From positions 1-64,000 of the forward strand of contig NZ_JACHVA010000138.1 in assembly GCF_014230055.1 (NCBI RefSeq): a stretch of 64,000 nucleotides of DNA, in the 5' to 3' direction. A program made the translations under genes and the position numbers. The notes beneath the pieces were generated by a model that ran no database searches, had not been told where the DNA came from, and saw only the letters and a program-made list of their open reading frames with translations. Source of the DNA: Puniceicoccus vermicola. GTDB taxonomy: Bacteria > Verrucomicrobiota > Verrucomicrobiia > Opitutales > Puniceicoccaceae. Every line of letters starts with the position of its first letter. The stretch's first letter is position 1. Below are positions 25,934 through 34,384 of the stretch, piece by piece.

Positions 25934-25956
25934 ACGACGGGGAGCTTTGTCCTCTC
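25934..25956 (+). repeat. 23-bp direct repeat flanking the MITE-like element, right copy
   Basis: Matches 25630-25652 except at one position. The pair brackets the element, but the right copy is separated from it by nine extra bases (TATCTGGCC), so it is not a simple target duplication. Confidence 0.65.
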
Positions 25957-25983
25957 CGATCCCGACACCCAATAGGACCCCAC

Positions 25984-26019
25984 AAAAAAGCGGATGCGTC
26001 ACAAGACACACCCGCTTTT
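25984..26019 (-). terminator. Rho-independent terminator downstream of purH
   Basis: A 15-base stem with two mismatches (AAAAGCGG ... CCGCTTTT) has an ACAA loop. On the minus strand it is followed by a run of T. It lies about 30 bases after the purH stop. Confidence 0.8.
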
Positions 26020-26048
26020 GAAAAACACGAAGATTTCGATTTTTCCGC

Positions 26049-27605
26049 TTAGTGGCGGAAGTGGCGGACTCCGGTAAAGACCATGGCCATGCCGCGCTTA
26101 TTCGCTTCGGCAATTACCTCTTCATCCCGGACCGAACCGCCAGGCTGAATCGCTGCCGTTGCCCCAGCGTCAGCCGCCGCTGCAAGCCCATCGGCAAATG
26201 GGAAGAAAGCATCGGAGGCGATTGCCGAACCCTTGAGGGAGAGACCCGCCTCACCGGCCTTCCAGACCGCGATGCGTGAGCTGTCCACCCGGGACATCTG
26301 ACCGGCGCCAATTCCAATCGTGTGCTCGGCACCCGCATACACAATCGCGTTCGACTTGACGTGCTTCACAACTTTCCAGCCGAACATCATCGCCGCCCAT
26401 TCTTCCTCGGTCGGATGACGATCGGTCACCACTTTACAAGCACCGGGTTGGACACGTTTTTGGTCGCGGTCCTGAACCAACAGTCCGCCGGCAACGCTCC
26501 GAATGTCCTGAAGCGAGCTCGATCGCAGCCCCGACTGGGCGACAATCAAACGCAGATTCTTCTTCTTGGAGAAAATGTCCAGAGCCTCCTTCGAAAAGTC
26601 GGGTGCAATGATGACTTCACAGAAAATCTTCGCAATGCGCTCCGCGAGTTCACCGGTTACGCTCTGATTGCATACGATAATTCCGCCGAAGGGAGCCTGA
26701 CGGTCGGTCGCAAACGCCTTTTCCCAAGCATCACAAAGGTCCAACTCCGAAGCGACACCACAAGGGTTCGTATGCTTCAGGATTCCCACTGTCGGCTTTT
26801 CAAATTCACCGATGAGGAATGCAGCTGCCGAAATATCAATGATGTTGTTGAAAGAAAGCGCCTTGCCCTGCAACTGACGAAACGCTTCAGAGAAGCTTCC
26901 GTAGAGGGCCGCCTGCTGATGTGGGTTCTCCCCGTAGCGCAGCTTCTGCTCCAAGGGAGCTTCCGTGCGGAAGATTTCCGGAAAACCCGAGATCGACCCG
27001 AGATCGGGCTCATCGCTTTCGGTCTTCTCTAGATATTCGGTAATGGCCCGGTCGTATTCAGAAGTCCGACGGTAGACCTTGCGGGCAAGACGACGGCGCA
27101 AAGCCAGCGACGCCTTTTCATCATTTTCGCGGAATGATTGGAGAACCTCGTCGTAGTCTCCGGCCTCACATACGACCGTGACCGAGGCAAAATTCTTGGC
27201 AGCACTGCGCAACATCGAAGGACCTCCGATATCGATATTCTCAATGGCATCCTCTTCGCTGACGCCCGGTTTTGCGACCGTCTCCTCAAAAGGGTAAAGA
27301 TTGACCACCACCAGATCGATCATGTCGATCCCCTGCTTTTCGGCCTGATCCAGATGGTCCTGCTTATCGCGGCGGCAGAGAAGACCTCCATGCACCTTGG
27401 GATGCAGGGTCTTCACCCGGCCTTCCATGATCTCCGGAAATCCAGTCATTTCGCTCACATCCGTGACCTCAATCCCCTCTTCTCGGAGCAACCGGGCCGT
27501 TCCGCCGGTAGAGTAGATGCGATAATCGAATTTCTCGACCAGCTCCCTGACGAAAGGCGAAAGCCCCGTCTTATCAGAAACCGAAATAAGCGCGTTTTTC
27601 TTCAT
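26049..27605 (-). CDS. purH: Bifunctional AICAR transformylase / IMP cyclohydrolase PurH
   Basis: Catalyses the last two steps of IMP synthesis (518 residues). The N-terminal methylglyoxal-synthase-like IMP cyclohydrolase domain (about 1-200) has S-V-S-D-K-T-G-L and S-T-G-G-T-A. The C-terminal transformylase domain has [12 protein letters not shown]-x-L-S-F-N-N-I and the catalytic K-H-T-N-P-C-G motif. Length is normal. It is a single-gene unit with its own terminator, downstream of the REP transposase gene on the same strand. Confidence 0.97.
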   Translation of the reverse strand: MKKNALISVSDKTGLSPFVRELVEKFDYRIYSTGGTARLLREEGIEVTDVSEMTGFPEIMEGRVKTLHPKVHGGLLCRRDKQDHLDQAEKQGIDMIDLVVVNLYPFEETVAKPGVSEEDAIENIDIGGPSMLRSAAKNFASVTVVCEAGDYDEVLQSFRENDEKASLALRRRLARKVYRRTSEYDRAITEYLEKTESDEPDLGSISGFPEIFRTEAPLEQKLRYGENPHQQAALYGSFSEAFRQLQGKALSFNNIIDISAAAFLIGEFEKPTVGILKHTNPCGVASELDLCDAWEKAFATDRQAPFGGIIVCNQSVTGELAERIAKIFCEVIIAPDFSKEALDIFSKKKNLRLIVAQSGLRSSSLQDIRSVAGGLLVQDRDQKRVQPGACKVVTDRHPTEEEWAAMMFGWKVVKHVKSNAIVYAGAEHTIGIGAGQMSRVDSSRIAVWKAGEAGLSLKGSAIASDAFFPFADGLAAAADAGATAAIQPGGSVRDEEVIAEANKRGMAMVFTGVRHFRH

Positions 27606-27676
27606 CCTAAACCTCTACCGCCTGCCGCACTGCCTCGGCAACCTTTTCATTGCCGACAACCTCAGTAAGTCGCTGA

Positions 27677-28633
27677 TCAGCGAAACAAGGCCTTCCGTAA
27701 TCCAGTTCCGACCGCCAAACCGCCCCAATCCGAGCCGAGCATCGCATGCGCCTTCCGCGAACGCTTCTCGGCACCCTCTTCGGATTGAATTCTCTCATTC
27801 ACGAAATCCGGAGATCCCAACACCATTCCGTCTGTAAAATACCGCACGCGACAGCGAAGAACCACCGAAAGGGGCAATTTCCCCTTCTCCTTCATCAACA
27901 CCCGCACAGCCTCCTCACGAGAAAGCGAAACCTTCTCCTCCCGAGCCCCTGCTCCGGTTCCATAGAGCGTTTGCCGATACCCGGCCAAGTCGGAATCAAC
28001 AATCGAAAGCCCAGCCCGCGCCAGCCGACCGCCCCCAACCGCTTCGCCATAGCCACAAAACCGATAATCCTTCGGATCCTTGACCAACCCAGCCCGCACA
28101 GCATTGAGGTCAATATATGCCGCAACCGTCCGCAAAGCCCACCGATCCCCCTCAACCAAAACACTCTTAAACCGATCCGCCCAAACCGGCCCAAACCGTT
28201 CCCGCGATCCATTGAACCAAATCGAGAATCGCTGCTTCAACGTCTTCATTAAGTAGGAAATATCATGCATCCGCCCCAATAATGCCTTCCGCAAATCCCT
28301 CCCCTCACTGCTCCCAGAAGCCAAATGCTCAGCCAGAACATCAGCACTCATCGGTTGCCATGCAGTAGGCCGGGGATAAAGAATCCGATACCGCCGCACC
28401 AACTCCTCATCCGAAACACTTCTCTCCCCAGGCACCTCTACAAACAAGTGAAAATGGTTCTTCATGACCGCATAGGTAATCACCCGAACCCCCGAAAACT
28501 CGGCCACCTGCCAAATGATCTTCCGCAAGACCTCCCTCTCACGCCCACCAAACCAAGCCTCACCATTCACCGTCCGACTCATCAGATGATAGTAAGCCGT
28601 ATTTTCCTGTTCTTTAAATCGACGCCTTCTCAT
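27677..28633 (-). CDS. REP-associated tyrosine transposase (RAYT, IS200-like Y1)
   Basis: A 318-residue protein with an N-terminal Y1_Tnp domain. The HUH motif reads K-N-H-F-H-L-F-V-E (about 58-66). A candidate catalytic Tyr lies in the helix D-I-S-Y-L-M-K-T-L-K-Q-R-F-S near residue 129. The central segment A-Y-I-D-L-N-A-V-R-A-G-L-V and a basic C-terminal region (Y-F-T-D-G-M-V-L-G-S) are typical of RAYTs. These enzymes cut single-stranded REP hairpins and are usually single copy and domesticated. An array of REP-like hairpin units lies 3 kb away at 31674-32060. Confidence 0.88.
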   Translation of the reverse strand: MRRRRFKEQENTAYYHLMSRTVNGEAWFGGREREVLRKIIWQVAEFSGVRVITYAVMKNHFHLFVEVPGERSVSDEELVRRYRILYPRPTAWQPMSADVLAEHLASGSSEGRDLRKALLGRMHDISYLMKTLKQRFSIWFNGSRERFGPVWADRFKSVLVEGDRWALRTVAAYIDLNAVRAGLVKDPKDYRFCGYGEAVGGGRLARAGLSIVDSDLAGYRQTLYGTGAGAREEKVSLSREEAVRVLMKEKGKLPLSVVLRCRVRYFTDGMVLGSPDFVNERIQSEEGAEKRSRKAHAMLGSDWGGLAVGTGLRKALFR

Positions 28634-28732
28634 GCATCCAATTCAACAATGCGACCCATGTCAGTCAAACCTAAATGTGTCTGGTTTATTAAATGGAGAT
28701 CTAAGATCGAATCCTAGTGAAAATGGATCCGA

Positions 28733-29338
28733 TTAGATCGGAAAGCAGGCCTGAATTCCCGGACCGTGGACTCCTTCGATCAGGATTCCTTCGACATCGG
28801 CTGTTTTGGAAGGGCCTGTTACCCAAATTACGTTGGGGTCTTTAGGCAGGGATTGGATGGCTTGGACTACTGTGGGAAGGAGGTTGGACTTCTCGACTAC
28901 GGCGATGTGAGTCCATGGGGCCAGGGCGCCCAGCCGGTCCGGGGTTTTCTGGTCTTGGAGGGCTATGGTTCCGGTTTCGGCGATGGCGAAGGTTCCTCGG
29001 GTTACGCCGAAATCGTATTCGTCGACGAGGGAACGGTCGAAGGTGGAACGGAGTTCTACTCCTTCCGGGAGCCAGGGGGATATGATTTCTTGGAGGTCTT
29101 CTGGGCAGTAGCCTACCCTCGCCTTTTCGCGGATTAGGAGGTTTTTCAGGTCTTCTCCGGTTTCCAAGTAGTCTCCGTTGACCCCCTCGAAGTTGCGCTT
29201 GAAGTCCTCCCAATCTCCGGTTCCCCGGCGGGGGCGGGAGATGAAGTCGTCCAGCGGGAGGTCTGGGAGGGGTTCGGGGGTTTCCTTTTCGGCGACAGCC
29301 GAGCGGAGTTCCGTGAAGATTCTTTCGCGATCAGTCAT
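28733..29338 (-). CDS. lutC: LutC-like LUD-domain protein of lactate oxidation
   Basis: A 201-residue LUD-fold subunit of the LutABC iron-sulfur complex, which oxidises L-lactate to pyruvate in the cytoplasm. Family features are the T-R-G-T-F-A-I-A-E-T-G-T-I-A-L stretch and the C-terminal W-V-T-G-P-S-K-T-A-D-V-E segment with G-V-H-G-P-G. The ATG at 29338 overlaps the lutB stop as ATGA. The open frame extends 18 residues further upstream inside lutB, which is not needed. Confidence 0.9.
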   Translation of the reverse strand: MTDRERIFTELRSAVAEKETPEPLPDLPLDDFISRPRRGTGDWEDFKRNFEGVNGDYLETGEDLKNLLIREKARVGYCPEDLQEIISPWLPEGVELRSTFDRSLVDEYDFGVTRGTFAIAETGTIALQDQKTPDRLGALAPWTHIAVVEKSNLLPTVVQAIQSLPKDPNVIWVTGPSKTADVEGILIEGVHGPGIQACFPI

Positions 29339-30738
29339 TTTGCCGCCTTCTTTCGGTTTTTGGCCCAGGACCGGAATTTTCCGCCGCGCCATGCGGGGAG
29401 GGTTCGGTCACGGGTCCAACGACCCAATGGGCCAAAGGGGATTTTTTCGTACGGGAGGAGATTTAACATGTTGGCCGACTTCAACGAGGCACGCCACAAG
29501 GCTGGCGATTGGGCGACCCAAGCCCATGCTCCCATGGGAGGGGTGTCGGCAGCGGCTTGGGCGTTGTGCTCTTGCTTCCCGCGGTCTCTCAGTTTCAAGA
29601 GGAGATCCGGAATGGGAATGTCGACTGGACACACTTCGTTGCACGCACCACAGAGGCTCGAGGCCTTGGGGAGATCGGCCAGTTCGGGAAAGCCTTCGGC
29701 TCCGGCAAGGAGCGGGCTTAGGACTGCTCCAAGAGGTCCGGGATAGACGCTGCGATAGGCGTGTCCAGACGCTTGGCGGTATACTGGGCAGACATTCATG
29801 CAGGCTCCACAACGGATGCAGCGGAGAATTTCCCGACAATTGGAGGCCAACACTTCCGTTCGGCGATTGTTGACAAAGACGACGTGAAATTCTTCCGGGC
29901 CGGATACGGCACCTTCGGCTTTCGGCCCAGCAATGAATTCGGTGTAAACGGTCAGGGCCTGTCCCGTCGCCGAGCGGCCCAACAGGTTCAAAAGAAGGGA
30001 GAGGTCGATGTCCCGCGGGACAATTTTCTCGATCCCCACCAAAGCGATGTGGACGCGTGATCCGGCCAAGCCGAAACGGGAATTCCCCTCATTGGTGACC
30101 ACGCACATCCGGCCCGACTCGGCAGACACGAAATTTGCACCCGTGATGGTCGCTTCGGCCTGCAGATACTTCTTGCGCATGAACTGACGAGCGCGGCGGG
30201 TAATGGTCTCCGGTTCGTCGTTGTACTCCCCTAGCCCATGTTTTTCGAAGGTTCTGGCGATTTCCGACCGGTTCTTGTGAATGATCGGCTTAACAACATG
30301 GCTGGGATGATCGCCGTCGAGCTGGAGGATGAATTCGCCTAAGTCTGTCTCGACGACGTCAAAGCCTCTTTCAGCCAGACTGTCATTCAAGCCGACCTCT
30401 TCGCTGACCATACTCTTCGATTTCGTAACCGTCTTGGCATTGGACTGACGCAGGATCGCCTCGACTTCATCGCAGGCCGCCTTGGCGTCCCACGCGAAGT
30501 GGACTTTGGCTCCATTCGCCTTCAAAGCAGCCTCAGCCTGCTCCAAATATTTATCCAAGTGATCGAGCGTATGCTGCTTCACCTTGCCAGCCAGCTCCCG
30601 CATCCGATCGGCCTCCGGGAAATCTTCGAAGAGGACCTTGTGGCGTTTATCGGTTCCGGCGGCACTTCCCGAGCGAACCGAAGTGCGGACCTCTCCATCG
30701 AGATCCGCGGCGAACTGATCAATGATTTGCGAGGACAT
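29335..30738 (-). CDS. lutB: LutB-like iron-sulfur lactate oxidation protein
   Basis: Central subunit of the LutABC complex (467 residues). The N-terminal two-thirds is a LUD domain with K-S-K-S-M-V-S-E-E. The C-terminal third has two 4Fe-4S motifs, C-I-R-C-G-A-C-M-N-V-C-P (near 310) and C-G-A-C-N-E-V-C-P (near 365). LutB would pass electrons between the LUD domain and the CCG-domain subunit LutA. It overlaps lutA by 20 bases upstream and lutC downstream, a tight three-gene operon. Confidence 0.93.
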   Translation of the reverse strand: MSSQIIDQFAADLDGEVRTSVRSGSAAGTDKRHKVLFEDFPEADRMRELAGKVKQHTLDHLDKYLEQAEAALKANGAKVHFAWDAKAACDEVEAILRQSNAKTVTKSKSMVSEEVGLNDSLAERGFDVVETDLGEFILQLDGDHPSHVVKPIIHKNRSEIARTFEKHGLGEYNDEPETITRRARQFMRKKYLQAEATITGANFVSAESGRMCVVTNEGNSRFGLAGSRVHIALVGIEKIVPRDIDLSLLLNLLGRSATGQALTVYTEFIAGPKAEGAVSGPEEFHVVFVNNRRTEVLASNCREILRCIRCGACMNVCPVYRQASGHAYRSVYPGPLGAVLSPLLAGAEGFPELADLPKASSLCGACNEVCPVDIPIPDLLLKLRDRGKQEHNAQAAADTPPMGAWAWVAQSPALWRASLKSANMLNLLPYEKIPFGPLGRWTRDRTLPAWRGGKFRSWAKNRKKAAK

Positions 30739-31504
30739 AGCTTAGGGAGGATTCGTTCATGGTGTCCCGCAGCAATTCGATGGCATGCTTCGCGGGCAGG
30801 CTTCGTCCAGATTTCTCAGCAAGTCCCTTCAGGTGCATGAGGCAGCTCATGTCACCGGAAACGAGAAGATCTGGCTGGGTTTCGAGAACATTGCCGATTT
30901 TAAGAGTTCCCATGTTCCGGGAAATGTTGGGAAAAGCGACTGAGAAGGTTCCACCAAAACCGCAGCACTGCTCGGGTTCAGCGAAATCGACCAATTCGAG
31001 TCCCTCAATGGTCCCAAGCAAACTCCGAATCGCTTCCGGAGTCCCGGTTCCGCGGGTATGGCAGGAGCTATGGACAGCAATTTTGCCCTTCCAAGACCCA
31101 GTCCACTCCCGAATTCCAAGTCCCCGATAGAGGAAATCGAAAATCTCCCAAGTGCGGGCTCCGGTCTGCTTGACGAGGTCCAGGTCCTTCTCTTTTTCAA
31201 ATTCGAGCGGAGCCCCGTGAAACATCATGGCGCCACAGGATCCGGAGGGAACGATAATAGGATCGTCGCCGGCGAAGACTTCGAGCGTATGACGGACGAC
31301 CGCCCGGCTCGATTTCCAGTCGCCTCCATTGAATGCGGGCTGGCCACAACAGGTTTGCGCTTGGGGAATGACGACCTCGATGCCGAGGCCTTCAAGCACT
31401 TCTACAGACGCTTTGGCCGCTTCATCAAAGAAGGCGTCACAAAGACAGGTGGCCATGAACAAGACGCGTTCAGGGGGGCGGGGAAAAGGAGGACGATCCA
31501 ACAT
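30719..31504 (-). CDS. lutA: LutA-like CCG-domain iron-sulfur protein
   Basis: First gene of the operon (261 residues), with two cysteine-rich CCG domains: A-Q-T-C-C-G-Q-P near residue 50 with S-G-S-C-G, and E-P-E-Q-C-C-G-F-G-G-T-F near 180 with S-C-H. This arrangement matches LutA/GlpC-type subunits that hold special iron-sulfur clusters. In Bacillus the operon is repressed by LutR in the absence of lactate. No regulator gene lies next to it here. The REP-like array starts about 170 bases upstream of its start. Confidence 0.92.
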   Translation of the reverse strand: MLDRPPFPRPPERVLFMATCLCDAFFDEAAKASVEVLEGLGIEVVIPQAQTCCGQPAFNGGDWKSSRAVVRHTLEVFAGDDPIIVPSGSCGAMMFHGAPLEFEKEKDLDLVKQTGARTWEIFDFLYRGLGIREWTGSWKGKIAVHSSCHTRGTGTPEAIRSLLGTIEGLELVDFAEPEQCCGFGGTFSVAFPNISRNMGTLKIGNVLETQPDLLVSGDMSCLMHLKGLAEKSGRSLPAKHAIELLRDTMNESSLSYVLANH

Positions 31505-31673
31505 GCTCGTTTATAGATACACAAAACTATCCACAGGAACGCAAACCCAAGATTCGAGAATTCCCACAAAAACCCTGCTTTTCCCACAATTTCCCAAATT
31601 CCGAGTCGGGAGATCGGCAATTCGAGCTGAAGTCGGACCGAGGGGATCGCGACGGATTGGACGCGAGGCTCAT

Positions 31674-32060
31674 CCTACGCGTCGAAATGGCTATCGCCAT
31701 TCCGCTACACACTTCTCAAACTACCGCGAATGGCTAATGCCGGTGGATTCGCGCTCTTCCTACGCGTCGAAATGGCTATCGCCATTCCGCTCCGCACTTC
31801 TCAAACTAGCCTGGATGGCTAACGCCGGTGGGATTCGCGCTTCTCCTACGCGTCGAAATGGCTATCGCCATTCCGGTCCGCACTTCTCAAACTAGCCTGA
31901 ATGGCTAACGCCAGGGGGATTCGTGCTTCTCCTACGCGCCGAAATGGCTATCGCCATTCCGCTACACACTTCTCAAACAGCCCGAATGGCTAACGCCGGT
32001 GGATTCGCGCTTCTCCTACGCGTCGAAATGGCTATCGCTATTCCGCTCCGCACTTCTTAG
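31674..32060. repeat. Five tandem REP-like units of about 85 bp
   Basis: The segment CCTACGCG(T/C)CGAAATGG starts at 31674, 31759, 31845, 31931 and 32015, giving steps of 85, 86, 86 and 84 bases. Each unit holds two hairpins. One is AATGGCTATCGCCATT, a perfect 6-base stem with a TATC loop. The other runs from GAATGGCTAACGCC to ATTC, with a GGTGG bulge. The last unit ends early at about 32060. The array fills most of the 645-base gap between lutA and the Usp gene. The rest of that gap shows no gene. Confidence 0.85.
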
Positions 32061-32149
32061 CCCTATCGCGGAGAGTGGTGGGGTCCACTTTTCCAATGGA
32101 AAGAATGGGGAGTTTTTGGGTCGGCTAGGACCGGAGGCTCCCTTCTCGC

Positions 32150-33001
32150 TCAATGGAAGCAGAGGACAGGAATCTTGCAGCGGCGGAGCATTTCGGTGGT
32201 GGTGCTACCGATGAGAAAGCGGCGGATGCGGGTATGCCCGTAGGCGCCCATTAGAAGCAGGTCGATATCCTTTCGCTCGACATAGTCTGCAATGGCCTCT
32301 TCAGCCATTCCGCCCAGCATCTCGGCGTCCACCTGATATCCCGCATCGATGAGGCGCTTTTCGGTCTCTTTCAACTTTTTGGCGCACTCCCCTTCGTTTT
32401 CATAGTCTTCCGCAACGGAAAGCAGATGAATGGGAAGCTTCTTCAACCACTCCGAACTCTCGAGAACGGAGAGGAGCTTCCGACAACTGGCCCCATCATC
32501 AAAGGCAAAGGCGACTTTTTTGACCTCACGGTACTGTCGATTGGTCACGAGGCAGGGACGACTGCTAGCGCGCACGACCCGCTCCAGAGTGGAGCCGATG
32601 TGATTCATCGCGTGTTCGGCCGACTCGCCTCTCTTGCCGAGAATGACCAAATCAAAATCCTTTTCGAACTCCTCAATGGTGTCGGAGAGCAAGCCGGTTT
32701 CCGATTTAAAGGAAATCCCCTCGGTAATGCCTTCGCTGGCAAATGCCTTGCGGGTAAAATCCTCGATCAAGTCCGCTTTTTGCTTTTCGGCGTCCTGGAG
32801 GGAGGAGATTAGGCTTTGATATGGCTGAATCCCCAAACTTCCGCCGACGTCCATAATGGTCGGCAGCTCAAATCGGCGCAGGTCCGAGACGTAAAGCGCG
32901 GTAACCTCGGCTCCCGTGACCTTGGAAACCCAAGCGGCGTATTTTAAGGCTTCCTGAGAATAGGAGGAGCCATCAGTGCAAAGTAATATTTTCTTAATCA
33001 T
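32150..33001 (-). CDS. Tandem universal stress protein (two Usp domains)
   Basis: A 283-residue protein with two Usp folds (about 1-150 and 155-283). The first begins I-L-L-C-T-D-G-S and the second V-A-F-A-F-D-D-G-A-S. The second ends with the ATP-binding pattern M-G-A-Y-G-H-T-R-I-R-R-F-L-I-G-S-T (G-2x-G-9x-G-S). In the first domain the matching segment (G-K-R-G-E-S-A-E-H) is altered, so ATP binding may be limited to the second. The ATG overlaps the glgC stop as ATGA, so it is co-translated with ADP-glucose pyrophosphorylase. Confidence 0.92.
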   Translation of the reverse strand: MIKKILLCTDGSSYSQEALKYAAWVSKVTGAEVTALYVSDLRRFELPTIMDVGGSLGIQPYQSLISSLQDAEKQKADLIEDFTRKAFASEGITEGISFKSETGLLSDTIEEFEKDFDLVILGKRGESAEHAMNHIGSTLERVVRASSRPCLVTNRQYREVKKVAFAFDDGASCRKLLSVLESSEWLKKLPIHLLSVAEDYENEGECAKKLKETEKRLIDAGYQVDAEMLGGMAEEAIADYVERKDIDLLLMGAYGHTRIRRFLIGSTTTEMLRRCKIPVLCFH

Positions 33002-34281
33002 CGGAGACTAAATCCTGTGGGTACGGTAACACTCTTGGGGACGATGAGGACGCCATCACGGATGATGACGCCATCCTTGGCATACATATCCGGAAGACCG
33101 GACGGATCGAGGTGTACACCATCGCCGATCCGAGCGTTTTTGTCGATAATGGCATTGCGGATGGTACAGTTTTTGCCGACTCCCACGGGAACCGCACCGT
33201 TGTTGTTCAAGTTGCCGTCTTCGTCCTCGAGCTCGAAGGAATCCGCCCCCATCATGACGACGTTCTCAAGCTTCGATCCTTCACGGATCATTGAGCGGAT
33301 CCCGATCACCACTCGATTCAGGGAGCAGTGAGAGAGGATGCAACCATCGGCGAGGACAGCGCGTTCGATCGAAGCGCCGTTGATTTTGGAAGCGGGAAGG
33401 AACCGCGCCCGGGAGTAAATACGATTCTCCTGGTCGAAGAAATTGAAAGGAGGAACGGTATCGGTAAGGCGAAGGTTGGCCTCAAAGAAGGCGGCCACGG
33501 TCCCGATATCTTCCCAGTAACCGTCGAAAATATAGCTATCCAGTTTCTTCTGACCGAGTAGATTCGGAATAATCTCCTTCCCGAAATCAGCGTCGTTCGA
33601 TGCCAGCGCTTCGCGCAGGACACCGGCATTGAAGAGATAGAGTCCCATAGAGGCGAGGCAGACCCCACCGTCATGTTCTTGGGTCAGAGATCCCTGCAAT
33701 TTTTCACTAATCGTAAGACTATCGATCAAAGCCGGATCTTCCGGCTTCTCCACGAACTCTTGGATGGAAAAATCGTCCTCGACCCGCATCAGACCGAAGG
33801 CCGGGGCCTGGTCTTTGGAAACGGTCGTCGCGGCCACGGTGATGTCGGCCTTCCCTTCAATATGCTGGCGGATCATCGGGTTAAAATCCATCCGGTAGAG
33901 CTGATCCCCGGAAAGGATGAGGAAGAGATCGGAATCCCGGGCTCCGAAGTGCATCAAATTCTGACGAACTGCATCCGCCGTCCCCTGATACCAGGTGTCA
34001 CCGGATTCGGTCTGCTCCGCCGAGAGGATGTCGACAAATCCACCGCCAAAGGGGTCAAACTTGTAGGACTCCTGAATGTGTCGGTGCAACGAAGCAGTGT
34101 TAAACTGGCTGAGAACGTAAATCTGGTTCAGGCCGGAGTTTAGGCAATTGCTGATCGGTATATCGACGAGACGATACTTCCCCGCGAGAGGAACGGCCGG
34201 CTTGCAACGCTGCTGGGTGAGGGGTCGAAGACGGGAGCCTCTGCCACCGCCCATGATCACGCAAATAATCCGCTTCCGCAT
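32998..34281 (-). CDS. glgC: Glucose-1-phosphate adenylyltransferase GlgC
   Basis: Makes ADP-glucose, the glucose donor for glycogen (427 residues). The N-terminal nucleotidyltransferase motif G-G-G-R-G-S-R-L-R-P-L-T is followed by K-P-A-V-P-L-A-G-K-Y-R-L, the L-S-G-D-Q-L-Y-R-M-D catalytic Asp segment and F-V-E-K-P. A C-terminal left-handed beta helix holds the allosteric site. The pattern matches plant/cyanobacterial-type enzymes. No other glg gene is in the window. It is divergent from glmS, with a 103-base gap. Confidence 0.95.
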   Translation of the reverse strand: MRKRIICVIMGGGRGSRLRPLTQQRCKPAVPLAGKYRLVDIPISNCLNSGLNQIYVLSQFNTASLHRHIQESYKFDPFGGGFVDILSAEQTESGDTWYQGTADAVRQNLMHFGARDSDLFLILSGDQLYRMDFNPMIRQHIEGKADITVAATTVSKDQAPAFGLMRVEDDFSIQEFVEKPEDPALIDSLTISEKLQGSLTQEHDGGVCLASMGLYLFNAGVLREALASNDADFGKEIIPNLLGQKKLDSYIFDGYWEDIGTVAAFFEANLRLTDTVPPFNFFDQENRIYSRARFLPASKINGASIERAVLADGCILSHCSLNRVVIGIRSMIREGSKLENVVMMGADSFELEDEDGNLNNNGAVPVGVGKNCTIRNAIIDKNARIGDGVHLDPSGLPDMYAKDGVIIRDGVLIVPKSVTVPTGFSLR

Positions 34282-34384
34282 ATGGGAGAAACACTACTTG
34301 AATCACCGGGAAAGTTCCAGCATCATTTCCGTTTCATTTTACTTCTCTCGTAAAATTTTCTTAAACAAATCCACAAAATCTCAA

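Noticed and set aside
27607-27798. A frameshifted extension of the RAYT C-terminus
   Set aside because: The short overlapping frame is different in phase, and the annotated RAYT already ends with the family's usual D-W-G-G-L segment, so no frameshift is needed.
31674-32060. The five regularly spaced repeats as a CRISPR array
   Set aside because: The whole 85-base unit is repeated, with no unique spacers, and each unit has internal hairpins. This is a REP/BIME-like tandem repeat.
34282-34384. A glmS ribozyme or other riboswitch ahead of glmS
   Set aside because: Only 103 bases separate glgC and glmS, the leader is AT-rich, and the ribozyme core elements were not seen.
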